Part shown: positions 21,385 through 30,789 of the stretch, piece by piece
Layout of the letters: each line of letters opens with the position of its first letter
How positions within the stretch are numbered: position 1 is the first letter of the stretch
From: CAZCSY01 sp964501505
GTDB taxonomy: Bacteria > Omnitrophota > Gorgyraeia > Velamenicoccales > Velamenicoccaceae
Reading direction: 5' to 3'
Length of the DNA stretch: 64,000 nt
Assembly (NCBI GenBank): GCA_964501505.1
Contig: CAZCSY010000001.1
Location: 1 to 64,000, forward strand
Made by a program: the position numbers and the translations under genes
The notes under the pieces: generated by a model
Told to the model about the DNA's origin: nothing
Databases searched by the model: none
What the model saw: only the letters and a program-made list of their open reading frames with translations

Positions 21385-23787
21385 ATGAAAAAGATCGTCT
21401 TGTCCCTTATTATTATTTGGTTGGCTGGCTGTTCGTCCCGGGGGTCGCAGGAGACGCGGGCCGACCTTTTTGCCAGGGCCTCCTCGGAGCTGGCCAAGCG
21501 CGCCGTCGGATTATACGAAGAGGCGCTCAAGACCGCGACGGGCCGGCAAGACGGGGAGCGCGTCAATCTCAAGCTCGGCCGGTTCCTCTTTGAGCGCGGC
21601 CGTTTCCAGGAGGCGGCAGAGGTCCTGCGCGGGGTGGCCACAGAGGAGGCCCAGCAGCGTTTCGCCCAGTGCCTGTTTAAGAGCGGCGACGTGACCGGAG
21701 CGCTCGAGGTCTTCAACCGCCTCGGTGCAACAGGGCCGCCGGATTACCTGTACACGTACGGCCAGACGCTCGAAGAGATCAACCTCTATGACCAGGCGTT
21801 GCGCGTTTACGCCAAAATCAGGGATGATCCCCGTCTAGGGTCCGTGGTCCGGCAGCGCATGGCCGTCATCAACCTTCAGAGCGGCGGTGCGCTCTATGCG
21901 GGCGTCTCCGACGAGGTCCGCCAACTCATTGAAGAGAGTCCTTCTCAGGCGGCCTATCCGGAGGCGAGCGCCCTCATCCTTCTTGCCGAGGAGACCATTG
22001 ATCTGACCGAAGGCAATCGCCTGGAGGGCACCGCGCACTCCGTCGTCAAGATCCTGAACGACCGGGGCAAGGATGCCTTCGGCGAGGTGCGCCTCACCTA
22101 TGACGCGACGTATGAAAAGCTGGACATCCTCTTTGCCCGCACGATCCGTCCCGACGGGACGGTCGTCTCCGTCGGCGACAAGAATATCCGAGACGTCTCG
22201 CTCTACCTGAACTTTCCCCTTTACAGCAATGCGCGCGTGCGCATCCTGTCGATGCCGGAGGTCGCGCCCGGGTCGGTCATCGAGTACGCGTTCCGGATGA
22301 CGCGCTCGCAGCTGGCCGACAAAAAGAACTTCCATAGCTTTTACTGGCTGCAGAACAACGAGCCCATCCTTTTACAGCGCTGCGTCATCAGTATCCCGGC
22401 GGCCCGCACCCTGAGGACCAAGATCGTGAACGGCGCCTACAACACGTTCGGCTATGACCTGGCCCCGCGCGTCGAAGAAGAGGCGGGGCGCCGGAAATAT
22501 TATATGGAGTTCCGCAACGTACCGCAGATCATCCCCGAGGAGGACATGCCGCCGCCTCCGTCGGTGAATCCGTATATCCTCTTTTCCACATATTCCGATT
22601 GGGAGGAGATCTATCAGTGGTGGCGGGGGCTCTACCGCGACAAACTGGCGGCGGACGCGGCCATCAAAGAGAAGGTGACCGTCCTCATCAAAGACAAGAA
22701 GACGCCGCGAGAGAAGATTCGGGCGATCTACAACTTCTGCGCCGAAGAGATCCGTTACGTGGCCGTGGCCTACGGCGATGCGGGATACGAACCTCACCAG
22801 GCGGCGGAGATCTTTGCCAACAAGTACGGCGACTGCAAGGATCAGGCGATCCTTCTCATCGCGATGCTCCAGGAGGCCGGGATCGAGGCCTATCCCGTCC
22901 TCATCAGCACCTGGGACAGCATCACGACGCAGACGGACATGCCGGCCCTTTTGTTCAATCACGCCATCGCGGCGCTGCCGCTGGACGGCACGCTCGTCTT
23001 CATGGATCCGACGGACTCCGTCGTTTCTTTCGGCGACCTGCCCGTTATGGATCAAGGTCGCTCGACGCTGGTCTTTTACCCCGACAGGTATCAATTTGTC
23101 ACGACCCCTCTCTTCGAGCCCGCCTTCAACAGCGCCGAATCCAGGATGGTCATCCGGGTGCATGCGGATGAGTCGATCGACGCCGAGCGCTCGGTTGCAA
23201 CGAAGGGCAGTTATCGCCAGGCCCAGCGGCACTGGCTGAAATACACCATGCCGATCCTCATCGAAGAGGGGATCAAGCAGAGGGTGCGGGGATTCGCCGA
23301 CCAGGCGGAGCTCAAGGAGTACACGATATCGGGCGTCGAGGACCTGAATGCGCCGGTAACCCTCTCTTATACCTTCTTCGCGCCGAGGTTCTTTGTCGAG
23401 GCCGGCCCCATCCGCATCCTGAACACGTTCGACCACTGGGATACCTCCGGCGTCTCCAAGGCAACGCGGCGCTATCCGATCGCGCGGCCGGGGCTTGAAG
23501 AGCATGTCGACCGGATAGAGGTTGCATTGCCCGATCATCTTGCGGTAAAATATGTGCCACCGGATACGGACGTCACGACGCCGTGGTTTTATTTTTCTCA
23601 GCGCTATGAGACGCAGGGGCACGGGCTGTGCGTTACCAGCGTGCACCGCGTCAAGGTCCGCGAGATCCCGGTCGCGGACTACCCCGCTTATAAAGAGAAG
23701 ATAGAAGCGATCGCCTCGACCGTCAATCAGCACGTTATCCTGGAAGAGATCGGGAGGGCCGATGCCCGTCAAGAAAAGAAACCGTGA
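21385..23787 (+). CDS. Lipoprotein with DUF3857 and transglutaminase-like domains
   Basis: The 800-residue protein has a lipobox (LAGCSS, Cys16). A TPR-like helical region (about 25-190) is followed by a DUF3857 beta-rich domain and a transglutaminase core with KYGDCKDQAILL (catalytic Cys), NHAIAALPLDG (His) and VFMDPT (Asp). A further beta domain closes the chain. Many such proteins sit on the periplasmic face and act as peptidases or cross-linkers of unknown target. The end overlaps the next small TPR gene by 26 bases, so they are coupled. Confidence 0.88.
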   Translation: MKKIVLSLIIIWLAGCSSRGSQETRADLFARASSELAKRAVGLYEEALKTATGRQDGERVNLKLGRFLFERGRFQEAAEVLRGVATEEAQQRFAQCLFKSGDVTGALEVFNRLGATGPPDYLYTYGQTLEEINLYDQALRVYAKIRDDPRLGSVVRQRMAVINLQSGGALYAGVSDEVRQLIEESPSQAAYPEASALILLAEETIDLTEGNRLEGTAHSVVKILNDRGKDAFGEVRLTYDATYEKLDILFARTIRPDGTVVSVGDKNIRDVSLYLNFPLYSNARVRILSMPEVAPGSVIEYAFRMTRSQLADKKNFHSFYWLQNNEPILLQRCVISIPAARTLRTKIVNGAYNTFGYDLAPRVEEEAGRRKYYMEFRNVPQIIPEEDMPPPPSVNPYILFSTYSDWEEIYQWWRGLYRDKLAADAAIKEKVTVLIKDKKTPREKIRAIYNFCAEEIRYVAVAYGDAGYEPHQAAEIFANKYGDCKDQAILLIAMLQEAGIEAYPVLISTWDSITTQTDMPALLFNHAIAALPLDGTLVFMDPTDSVVSFGDLPVMDQGRSTLVFYPDRYQFVTTPLFEPAFNSAESRMVIRVHADESIDAERSVATKGSYRQAQRHWLKYTMPILIEEGIKQRVRGFADQAELKEYTISGVEDLNAPVTLSYTFFAPRFFVEAGPIRILNTFDHWDTSGVSKATRRYPIARPGLEEHVDRIEVALPDHLAVKYVPPDTDVTTPWFYFSQRYETQGHGLCVTSVHRVKVREIPVADYPAYKEKIEAIASTVNQHVILEEIGRADARQEKKP

Positions 23788-24175
23788 GGACCTGGACTTT
23801 CAGATGGTTTTCTACGAGGCGCTCCTGCGGCGCCGTCCGCGGTATATCGACGCGCTGATCGCGCTCGGCGAGATCTACACGCGCAAGGAGTTTTACGAAA
23901 AGGGCCTCGAGGTGGACCGTCGGCTCTCCGCGTTGCAGCCGGACAATCCGATCGTCCATTACAATCTGGCCTGCAGCCTGTCTCTTTTGGGCGATGTCAC
24001 GAATTCCCTCGAGGCCATCGAGAGGGCCGTGCATCTGGGGTATGATGATTTTCAGTACATGAGTCGTGACCCGGATTTGAGCAATTTGAGGCGCGATGAG
24101 CGCTTCGGACAGCTTGTCCGTCAGCTGCGTCAGCGAACCGCCCGGGTGAGTCATGTCCGAAAGAGAAAGAGATAA
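23762..24175 (+). CDS. Small TPR protein
   Basis: The 137-residue protein has two or three tetratricopeptide-type repeats (YIDALIALGEIYTRKEFYEKG, shown in part by ALGEIYTRKEF; and VHYNLACSLSLLGD). It ends in a basic stretch. It follows the transglutaminase lipoprotein with an overlap and overlaps the M48 protease gene by 23 bases. It lacks a signal peptide. Probably a protein-protein interaction module linked to its neighbours. Confidence 0.75.
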   Translation: MPVKKRNREDLDFQMVFYEALLRRRPRYIDALIALGEIYTRKEFYEKGLEVDRRLSALQPDNPIVHYNLACSLSLLGDVTNSLEAIERAVHLGYDDFQYMSRDPDLSNLRRDERFGQLVRQLRQRTARVSHVRKRKR

Positions 24176-25295
24176 CTTGACGTCCGAGTCGGCACAGCGG
24201 TACCAGGCGATGAAGAATCGCCTGTTTCTTTTTTACCTCCTCCTGCAGGCGGGGACGCTCCTCCTTTTTTTGGCCACCGGCTGGTCGCGCGGCCTGAAGC
24301 GGGTTCTCCTTTGTGTGCGCGACGACTTCTTCTTCATCAACGCCCTGTATTTTGCGGCCTTCAGCCTCATCCTCTGGTGCGTTTGTCTGCCCCTGGATTA
24401 TTTTGAGGGCTACGTCTGGGAGCACCGGTTCAGATTAAGCCGCGCCTCCTTCAGGGCGTGGCTGGCGGATGTCCTCAAAAAGTCCCTGTTCGCCTTTTTC
24501 GTGGCGCTCTTCCTGGTCGAGGGCATCTATTATTTCCTGTCGGCCTTTCCCGGGACCTGGTGGTTGGCCGCGGCGGGTCTCTGGTTTGTCGTGTCGGTCG
24601 TCATCAGCCGCCTCTTCCCGCGGCTCGTCCTGCCGCTCTTTTTTAAGGTCACGCCGCTCGCCCCCGGCCCCCTGCGCGACCGGTTGAGGCTCTTTCTCGA
24701 CAATCAGGGTATGCGCCTGCAGAATATTTTCGTCCTCGATTTTTCGCGCAAGACCGTTAAGGCCAACGCCATGGTGGCCGGGTGGGGCCGCGCCAAGAAG
24801 ATCTTTTTGAGCGACACGCTCGTGCGGGACTTCGCGGCCGAGGAGATCGAGTCGGTGCTGGCCCACGAGGTCGGCCACTACCGCTACCGCGATACGTGGT
24901 CGCTTCTGGTCTTTGGTCTTGGTGCGGCGCTCCTTTCCTTTTTTTGCGCGCACCGGCTCATGACGCATTTTTCTGCGCGGCTGGGCTTTGTCGCGATAAG
25001 CGATATCGCGAACCTGCCGCTCTTGCTGCTCATCCTGCTGGGTACGGGCCTGTTTCTCCTGCCGGTCCAGAACGGATTCGCGCGTCTTCTGGAGCGCCGC
25101 GCCGATGCCTTTGCCCTGCGCGTCACGGGCCGGCCCGAGGTCTTCATTGCGATGATGCACCGTCTGGGCGAAAAGAACCTTGCCCAGTTTGCGCCGGCGC
25201 GCTGGGTTGAGATCTTTCTCTACGACCATCCACCCATCGGACAACGCATCCTCATGGCGCGCGACTTCAAGCCTCCTGTGCATTATGATATTTAA
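24153..25295 (+). CDS. M48 family membrane metalloprotease (Ste24/HtpX-like)
   Basis: The 380-residue protein has several membrane segments and the zinc motif HEVGH (in VLAHEVGHYRYRD, about residues 232-246). The third ligand is probably the Glu in LLERRADAFAL near residue 311. The N-terminal four-helix arrangement and KANAMVAGWGRAKKIFLSDTL resemble the CAAX protease Ste24 type. It likely degrades or processes membrane proteins at the inner membrane. The last codons overlap the start of the PilZ gene. Confidence 0.92.
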   Translation: MSERERDNLTSESAQRYQAMKNRLFLFYLLLQAGTLLLFLATGWSRGLKRVLLCVRDDFFFINALYFAAFSLILWCVCLPLDYFEGYVWEHRFRLSRASFRAWLADVLKKSLFAFFVALFLVEGIYYFLSAFPGTWWLAAAGLWFVVSVVISRLFPRLVLPLFFKVTPLAPGPLRDRLRLFLDNQGMRLQNIFVLDFSRKTVKANAMVAGWGRAKKIFLSDTLVRDFAAEEIESVLAHEVGHYRYRDTWSLLVFGLGAALLSFFCAHRLMTHFSARLGFVAISDIANLPLLLLILLGTGLFLLPVQNGFARLLERRADAFALRVTGRPEVFIAMMHRLGEKNLAQFAPARWVEIFLYDHPPIGQRILMARDFKPPVHYDI

Positions 25296-27228
25296 GACGG
25301 CCCCAAGACAGCGGGAACCGGGACACGAACGCCGGCGCTACCGGCGCCTCGATCAGATATTCCCCGTCGAGTTTCAGTTTCTGGATGAGGAAGGCCGGCC
25401 GCGCACGGGTTGGCGTCAGGGCTTCACGCAGGACGTCAGCGACGGCGGCCTGTGCCTGACGATGCGGCTCGTGCATCCCGACGACGTGCGCCGCCTCGAG
25501 GCCGCCACCACGTCCCTGGCCCTGCAGATCCACATCCCGTACTCGGCGAATATCCGCGCCGCCGCCCGGCCGGTCTGGCTGCGCTGCGTCGAGGAGGGGC
25601 TGGTCAATACGTACGTGGCGGGCCTCGACTACCGGCAGATCGACCGTAAGGACCTGGGGCGGATGCGCCGCTATATCGGCGTGCGCCGTTTTGTCAAGGT
25701 CGTGATGATCACGTTCACCCTGATACTGACGATGGGGCTGGCCTCGCTGACCTTTTATAACACGCGTCTGCGCCTGGAAAACGAGAGACTCCTCGGCCGC
25801 CTCAACGCTCAACTCCTGCGTCAACAGACGCTCGCGCGCGACCGGGAGAACCTCGCGGTCAAGCTCGACGAGATGGAGTTCGACCTGGCCCAGGCCGACC
25901 GCCAGATCAACAGCCTCTCCCGGGACATCGAGATGACGAGCGCGCGCAGCAAGAAAGAGGCTGCGGTGCTGCGGGCGTCACTCGATTTTTACAAGAAGTA
26001 TCAGGCCCAGTTGAACAGGGATATCGCCGGCCTGAAGGAGCAGGCCGTCGAGGTCGAGCGCCAGGTCAAGATCGCGGCCCACGAGGCCCAGGGGGTCGAG
26101 GGGCAGCTCGTCGACCGCTTTTATCAGTGGCTCATCGTGCACCGTAACCGCCGCACGGGGCTGTTGGCGAGCTTTGAAGGGGATGCCGGCATCAAAGACT
26201 GGGCCTTTACCTATGACCAGTCGCTGGCGGCGGTCGTCTTCGCCCTGAAGGGGCAGGCGGATTATGCCCGGCAGATTTTTGATTTTTACCGCACGGCCGA
26301 GCGCATCGATGGTGGCGCCGTCATCAATGCCTATTATGCGTCAACAGGGGGGCCGGCGGAGTACATAGCCCATGCTGGCCCCAATATCTGGCTGGGCCTG
26401 GCCGTTCTCCAGTACACGCACAGGACCCGGGACACAAGTTACCTGGACCTCGCGACAGGCATCGCCGAGGGACTGGCGACCCTCACCGACGGGGAAGGCG
26501 GCATCCGCGGCAACCGGAAGGTAACGTGGTGCAGCACGGAGCACAACCTGGATGCGTACGCCTTTTATAAGATGCTTGCCGTCCTCACCGGCCAGGCGCG
26601 CTATCGTGAACGCGCCGAACAGACGCTCGCCTGGCTTAGCAAGAACGCGTACAGCCGCCTGTCGGATCCCCTCGTCAAGCGCGGCAAGGGGGACGCGACC
26701 ATCGCGACGGATACGTACGCGTGGTCCATCGCCTCCGTAGGGCCGCGCGCCTTAAAAGAGATGGGGATGGATCCCGATCAGATCATCGAGTTTGCCCTGG
26801 CGCAGTGTTCCGTCACGACAGGCTTTAAGAAGAGCGACGGCACGAGCGTGCGCGTCAAGGGGTTTGATTTTGCCAAGGAGCAGCACCTGCCGCGCGGCGG
26901 CATCATCTCCTGCGAGTGGACGGGCCAGATGATCATGGCCTTCAAGATCATGGCCGCCTACCACGAAGAGGCGGGCGCGTCCGAGAGGGCCCGGCACTAC
27001 AGGAATCTTGCGCGCGACGGGATATCGGAACTTACGAAGATGGTCGTCACCAGCCCCTCGCCGGTGGGGCAGGGTGATTTTTGCCTGCCCTACGCCTCGC
27101 ATGAGCTTGCCGATACGGGGCACGGCTGGTACACGCCGCGCGGCCATGCGACCGGTTCGGTGGCCGCGACCGCCTATGCCATCTTGGCGATCGAGGGCTT
27201 CAATCCACTGTCCCTGGACACAGAGTGA
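25285..27228 (+). CDS. PilZ domain fused to coiled coil and an alpha/alpha-barrel glycosidase-like domain
   Basis: The 647-residue protein starts at ATG 25285 (ATTATG overlapping the M48 stop). It has a PilZ domain at about residues 10-120 with RRRYRR and DVSDGG, the R-x3-R and D/N-x-S-x2-G motifs that bind c-di-GMP. A membrane helix follows (about 136-155), then a coiled coil (about 158-275), then a C-terminal region (about 290-647) with helical repeats such as GLAVLQYTHR and AYAFYKMLAVL, like six-hairpin glycosidases. The fusion suggests c-di-GMP control of an extracytoplasmic glycan enzyme or of a glycan secretion machine. Confidence 0.8.
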   Translation: MIFKTAPRQREPGHERRRYRRLDQIFPVEFQFLDEEGRPRTGWRQGFTQDVSDGGLCLTMRLVHPDDVRRLEAATTSLALQIHIPYSANIRAAARPVWLRCVEEGLVNTYVAGLDYRQIDRKDLGRMRRYIGVRRFVKVVMITFTLILTMGLASLTFYNTRLRLENERLLGRLNAQLLRQQTLARDRENLAVKLDEMEFDLAQADRQINSLSRDIEMTSARSKKEAAVLRASLDFYKKYQAQLNRDIAGLKEQAVEVERQVKIAAHEAQGVEGQLVDRFYQWLIVHRNRRTGLLASFEGDAGIKDWAFTYDQSLAAVVFALKGQADYARQIFDFYRTAERIDGGAVINAYYASTGGPAEYIAHAGPNIWLGLAVLQYTHRTRDTSYLDLATGIAEGLATLTDGEGGIRGNRKVTWCSTEHNLDAYAFYKMLAVLTGQARYRERAEQTLAWLSKNAYSRLSDPLVKRGKGDATIATDTYAWSIASVGPRALKEMGMDPDQIIEFALAQCSVTTGFKKSDGTSVRVKGFDFAKEQHLPRGGIISCEWTGQMIMAFKIMAAYHEEAGASERARHYRNLARDGISELTKMVVTSPSPVGQGDFCLPYASHELADTGHGWYTPRGHATGSVAATAYAILAIEGFNPLSLDTE

Positions 27229-27234
27229 GGTGCC

Positions 27235-27918
27235 GTGCAATCGAGGCTCGTGAAGATCTACAAGCAACTGCTGGGCGTCTTCGGGCCGCAGGGATGGTGG
27301 CCTGGCCGCACGCCTCTTGAGATCAGCGTCGGCGCGATCCTTACGCAGAACACGAACTGGAGCAACGTCGCCCGGGCGATGCACGCGTTGCGGCAGGCCG
27401 GCTGTCTGTCGTTTGCGGCGCTCAAGGCCGTCCCGGAGAGGAAGCTGGCCCGTCTGATCCGGCCAGCGGGGTATTTCAATATGAAGGCGCGGCGCCTGAA
27501 GCATTTTATCCGGTATCTCGACCGTCGCTACGGCGGGAACTTCAGCCGGATGCGCCGCCGGTCCCTGAAGGCCCTGAGGCAGGAGCTCCTGGCGGTCAAC
27601 GGGATCGGGCCGGAGACCGCGGATTCGATCCTCCTGTACGCCCTGAAAAAGCCCGTTTTTGTCGTTGATGCCTACACGAAGCGCATCCTGAGCCGCCACG
27701 GCATCGTCAAGGAAGATGCCGACTATGCCCGGCTCCAGAGCGTCTTCTTGGAGAATCTGCCCGCAAAAGAACCGTTGTTCAATGAGTACCACGCCCTGAT
27801 CGTACGTCTGGGCAAGGACTTTTGCAAGAAGACGGGGCCCCGCTGCGGGGTCTGCCCCTTAAAAAATGAGACTCAAAGACCAGGTCTTTTAGTCTCAATC
27901 TTCCCGCAAAAAAAATGA
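27235..27918 (+). CDS. nth: Endonuclease III-like DNA glycosylase with altered C-terminus
   Basis: The 227-residue protein has the HhH-GPD fold of endonuclease III-type enzymes: AILTQNTNWSNV, the helix-hairpin-helix LLAVNGIGPETADSI, and VVDAYTKRIL with the catalytic Asp. The iron-sulfur motif is CKKTGPRCGVC, but the fourth cysteine (expected six residues later) is missing. At that point the codons run into a palindromic repeat unit (27867-27897), which supplies the last residues and the stop. The enzyme removes damaged bases. Translation starts at GTG 27235. The protein may still fold if the cluster tolerates other ligands. Confidence 0.85.
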   Translation: MQSRLVKIYKQLLGVFGPQGWWPGRTPLEISVGAILTQNTNWSNVARAMHALRQAGCLSFAALKAVPERKLARLIRPAGYFNMKARRLKHFIRYLDRRYGGNFSRMRRRSLKALRQELLAVNGIGPETADSILLYALKKPVFVVDAYTKRILSRHGIVKEDADYARLQSVFLENLPAKEPLFNEYHALIVRLGKDFCKKTGPRCGVCPLKNETQRPGLLVSIFPQKK

Positions 27919-27946
27919 CACAAAAAGACCTGGTCTCTTTGTCTCA
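27867..27946. repeat. Two tandem 31-nt palindromic repeat units
   Basis: Units lie at 27867-27897 and 27916-27946. The scheme is TGASAC-N5-GACCWGGTC-N5-GTCTCA. The first overlaps the C-terminal codons of nth. The family also occurs after ntpK at 2452-2518. Both sites hold two units about 18 bases or less apart. Confidence 0.75.
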
Positions 27947-27957
27947 CTTTCAGGCCC

Positions 27958-30765
27958 ATGGATAGATGTCGCGTTGTCCTCTTTACCGTTTTGGCCGTTT
28001 TCGTCGGCGGGCCGCGCGTGGAAGCCTTTGAAGATGTCCGCTACGACATCAGCGCCCGGTTCAACCCGGCGGCCGCGACCCTGACGGCGCGCCAGACCTT
28101 GTCATTCAATAACGACAGCGGTCAGCCGTTAAAGGAAGTTTATCTGCGCATCTACCCGAACCACCGGTATTCACCGCGGGAAAAACGCGAGCTCTACAGG
28201 TACGCGAGCTACTTTAAGACCGATCCGTTTCCGCAGGGCTTTGAGGAGGGGGCGCTCGCCGTCACGTCTTTAAAAGACGGCGCTCAAAGAGATCTTTCTT
28301 TTTCCGTCGAGGGAGAGGATGAGACGGTCTTGCGGGTCGACCTGCCCGAGGCCTGCCCGGCAGGCGGCAGATGTGTCCTGGAGATGGCCTTTACGGTGAA
28401 GATCCCGAACCATCTGGGCCGCTTCGGCCGGCACAAGGATACGTTTGCCCTGAACCGCTGGTATCCGCTCCTTGTCGTGTGCGAGGACGGCGCGTGGCAA
28501 AGGCACCCTGATTATCTTCTGCACATGCCGTACGTGAGCGACGCGGCGATGTATACGCTCACCATCGAGACGCCCCAGGAGTATCTCGTGGTCTCGGGCT
28601 GCGATGAGGTGGCAAAGGAGAGTGTTGCGTCGGGCAAAAGGACGCTGCGCCTGAAGAGCTCCGCGCCGCTGCGCGAGTTGACCCTGGCCATCAGCAGCGC
28701 CTACGCCTGTCACCGCATCGAGCGCGACGGCGTCACCATCGAGTCTTATTACTTTAAGGAGGATGACGTTCAGGCCGCTAAGGCCGCCGCGTATGCCGCC
28801 GACATGCTGGCGTATTATGGCGAGCGGTTCGGCGCGTATCCCTATAAGAAGTTTTCCATCGCGCCGGTGTATCTGGGTTACGGCGGCAGCCAGAATGCCG
28901 GCCTTATTTTTATCGACACGCGGGCCTACCGGATGCCGACGTTCCTCGACCGCTACTTTGAGTTTCTCGTCGTCCATGAGACCGGGCACCAGTGGTGGTA
29001 CAACGTCGTGGGCAACGACGAGTACCGGGAGGTCTGGCTGGACGAGGGCGTCAACTCCTACTGGACGCTTGAGTACTTCAAGCACAAGTACGGCCCGGAC
29101 GTCAAGATCGTGGACGCGCCGGACTGGGTGGAGAAGATCGTGCCCAATCCCTCGTTTGACGACGTGCGCGCGTACCGCTACTGGTACTTTGCCAAGAAGG
29201 GCCTGGACGCGGCCATCATCCAGGAGTCGTCGAGCTTCTACGAGCCGAGCCTGATCTTTACCGTCGCCTACGGCAAGGGCTCGGAGGTCGTCAGGATGCT
29301 CGCCGGCCTCATCGGCGAGGAGAAGCTCGGGGAGATCATGCGTCGGTATGCCGAACGGTTCCGTTTCCGCATCGCCCGTGTCGCGGACTTTACGGCGCTC
29401 ACCGAAGAGGTGAGCGGGCAGGACCTGTCGTGGTTCTTCGACGAGTGGCTCTATCGGGCTGCGATCTGCGACTACGGCGTCTTCCGGCGCGACGGACGCC
29501 TTGTTCTCAAGAAGGTCGGTGACGTGCGCATGCCGCTCGACGTGCGGCTGCGCTACCGCGACGGGACCCAAGAGGTCCTTTCTTTTACGGGGGAGACATC
29601 CGAGGAAGAGATCCCGGTTGACCGCGGCCGCGAGGTCCTGGAGGCCGAGGCGGACCCCGGCGGGCGGCTCCTGGACCTTGACCGCGTGAACAACCGTTAC
29701 CCGCGCATGTTTTGCGCGCGCGTCGTGCCGGTCTACCACGGCCTGTATGACATCCCGCTCTTTTTGGAGCGCGACCGCTACCACTGGTTGACGGGTCCCA
29801 GCCTTTCATCCTACGGCATCGGGGTCAAGTCCGCCCTGAAGCGGCCCGGGGACTGGATGGCCGCTATCGCCACTTCCTACGACAACAACGCCGAATCCTG
29901 GATCTCCTCGGCGGGCTTTGAAAAATACAATGTCTTCGGACACCCTGTGAGCTGGGGGTTTGAGTTTATGGACCGCCAGGCCCAAAGCGATGTGGAAAGC
30001 GACTTGCAGTCTTATAGAGTCTACCTGCGCCGGGAGCTTTCTCTGGACTACAGCCTCGTCGAAACCAACAGCCACGCGACGCTCTACTTCTTGCACAACC
30101 GGAAGCTGGGGGAGACGGGGCTGGTCGGTACGAGGCAGGAGGCGCCGAACCTGCGCTACCGACAGAAGAACGAGTCGATCTTCGGCTTGTCGTTGCACTG
30201 GGCCCACGCCGGCGCCTTCCCCGATCCCTCGACGGGATTCCGGCTGGCCGCCGTCCAGGAAGTGGCCCGTCCCCTGGCGCACGGCGAGGATGCCTTCGTG
30301 CGCAGTATGCTTGAATACGACCGTTATATCGAACTGTGGACAGGCCACAAGCTGGCGCTGCGTCTCAAGGGAGGCGCCGGCCACCCGAAGAACAAGTACC
30401 TCTTTTATCTGGGTTCGGACCGCGAGCTCCGCGGTTACCGCTACAAGAGTATCCAGGGCAGCGCGATGATACTGGGTTCTGCCGAATACCGTTTTCCGGT
30501 GCTGCGCGACCTGGACGTACGTCTGCCCTGGAACGTCGCCACGCTCGACGCGGTGCAGGGCGTTGCCTTCTTTGATGCGGGCTCGGCCTGGTACACGGCT
30601 TTCAACGAGAACGGGTTCAGGAAAGACGTCGGCCTCGGGCTGCGCATCTATTTCAATGTCGCCGGCGCCGCGGAGCGCCTGGCCGTGCGCATCGACGTGG
30701 CCCGGCCCCTCGACGGAGAGGACAAGGATACCCGTGTCTGGGTCGGCATCAACCACGCCTTCTAG
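27958..30765 (+). CDS. M1-type metallopeptidase fused to an Omp85-like outer-membrane barrel
   Basis: The 935-residue protein has a signal peptide (cleavage near VEAF, residue 23). A beta-rich N-terminal domain leads to the M1 zinc site HETGH at 340-344, with the third ligand E363 in WLDEG. The usual GxMEN motif reads GGSQNAG, so the glutamate that holds the substrate N-terminus is absent. From about residue 578 the chain changes to a beta-barrel pattern ending with ELRGYRYKSIQG, VAFFDAGSAWY and VGINHAF, as in bacterial surface antigen/Omp85 barrels, with a terminal Phe. I infer a peptidase displayed or held at the outer membrane. Confidence 0.85.
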   Translation: MDRCRVVLFTVLAVFVGGPRVEAFEDVRYDISARFNPAAATLTARQTLSFNNDSGQPLKEVYLRIYPNHRYSPREKRELYRYASYFKTDPFPQGFEEGALAVTSLKDGAQRDLSFSVEGEDETVLRVDLPEACPAGGRCVLEMAFTVKIPNHLGRFGRHKDTFALNRWYPLLVVCEDGAWQRHPDYLLHMPYVSDAAMYTLTIETPQEYLVVSGCDEVAKESVASGKRTLRLKSSAPLRELTLAISSAYACHRIERDGVTIESYYFKEDDVQAAKAAAYAADMLAYYGERFGAYPYKKFSIAPVYLGYGGSQNAGLIFIDTRAYRMPTFLDRYFEFLVVHETGHQWWYNVVGNDEYREVWLDEGVNSYWTLEYFKHKYGPDVKIVDAPDWVEKIVPNPSFDDVRAYRYWYFAKKGLDAAIIQESSSFYEPSLIFTVAYGKGSEVVRMLAGLIGEEKLGEIMRRYAERFRFRIARVADFTALTEEVSGQDLSWFFDEWLYRAAICDYGVFRRDGRLVLKKVGDVRMPLDVRLRYRDGTQEVLSFTGETSEEEIPVDRGREVLEAEADPGGRLLDLDRVNNRYPRMFCARVVPVYHGLYDIPLFLERDRYHWLTGPSLSSYGIGVKSALKRPGDWMAAIATSYDNNAESWISSAGFEKYNVFGHPVSWGFEFMDRQAQSDVESDLQSYRVYLRRELSLDYSLVETNSHATLYFLHNRKLGETGLVGTRQEAPNLRYRQKNESIFGLSLHWAHAGAFPDPSTGFRLAAVQEVARPLAHGEDAFVRSMLEYDRYIELWTGHKLALRLKGGAGHPKNKYLFYLGSDRELRGYRYKSIQGSAMILGSAEYRFPVLRDLDVRLPWNVATLDAVQGVAFFDAGSAWYTAFNENGFRKDVGLGLRIYFNVAGAAERLAVRIDVARPLDGEDKDTRVWVGINHAF

Positions 30766-30789
30766 GCCCGCGACCGGTCGCCCCTAACT

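Noticed and set aside
22372..23772. Minus-strand frame of 466 codons
   Set aside because: It lies opposite the transglutaminase lipoprotein, whose catalytic triad and lipobox are evident. The product is rich in Arg, Asp and His without motif.
28270..29784. Long open frame (504 codons) on the minus strand
   Set aside because: It is antisense to the M1-barrel gene, which has clear motifs. High GC makes long shadow frames common, and the translated product has no recognisable domain.
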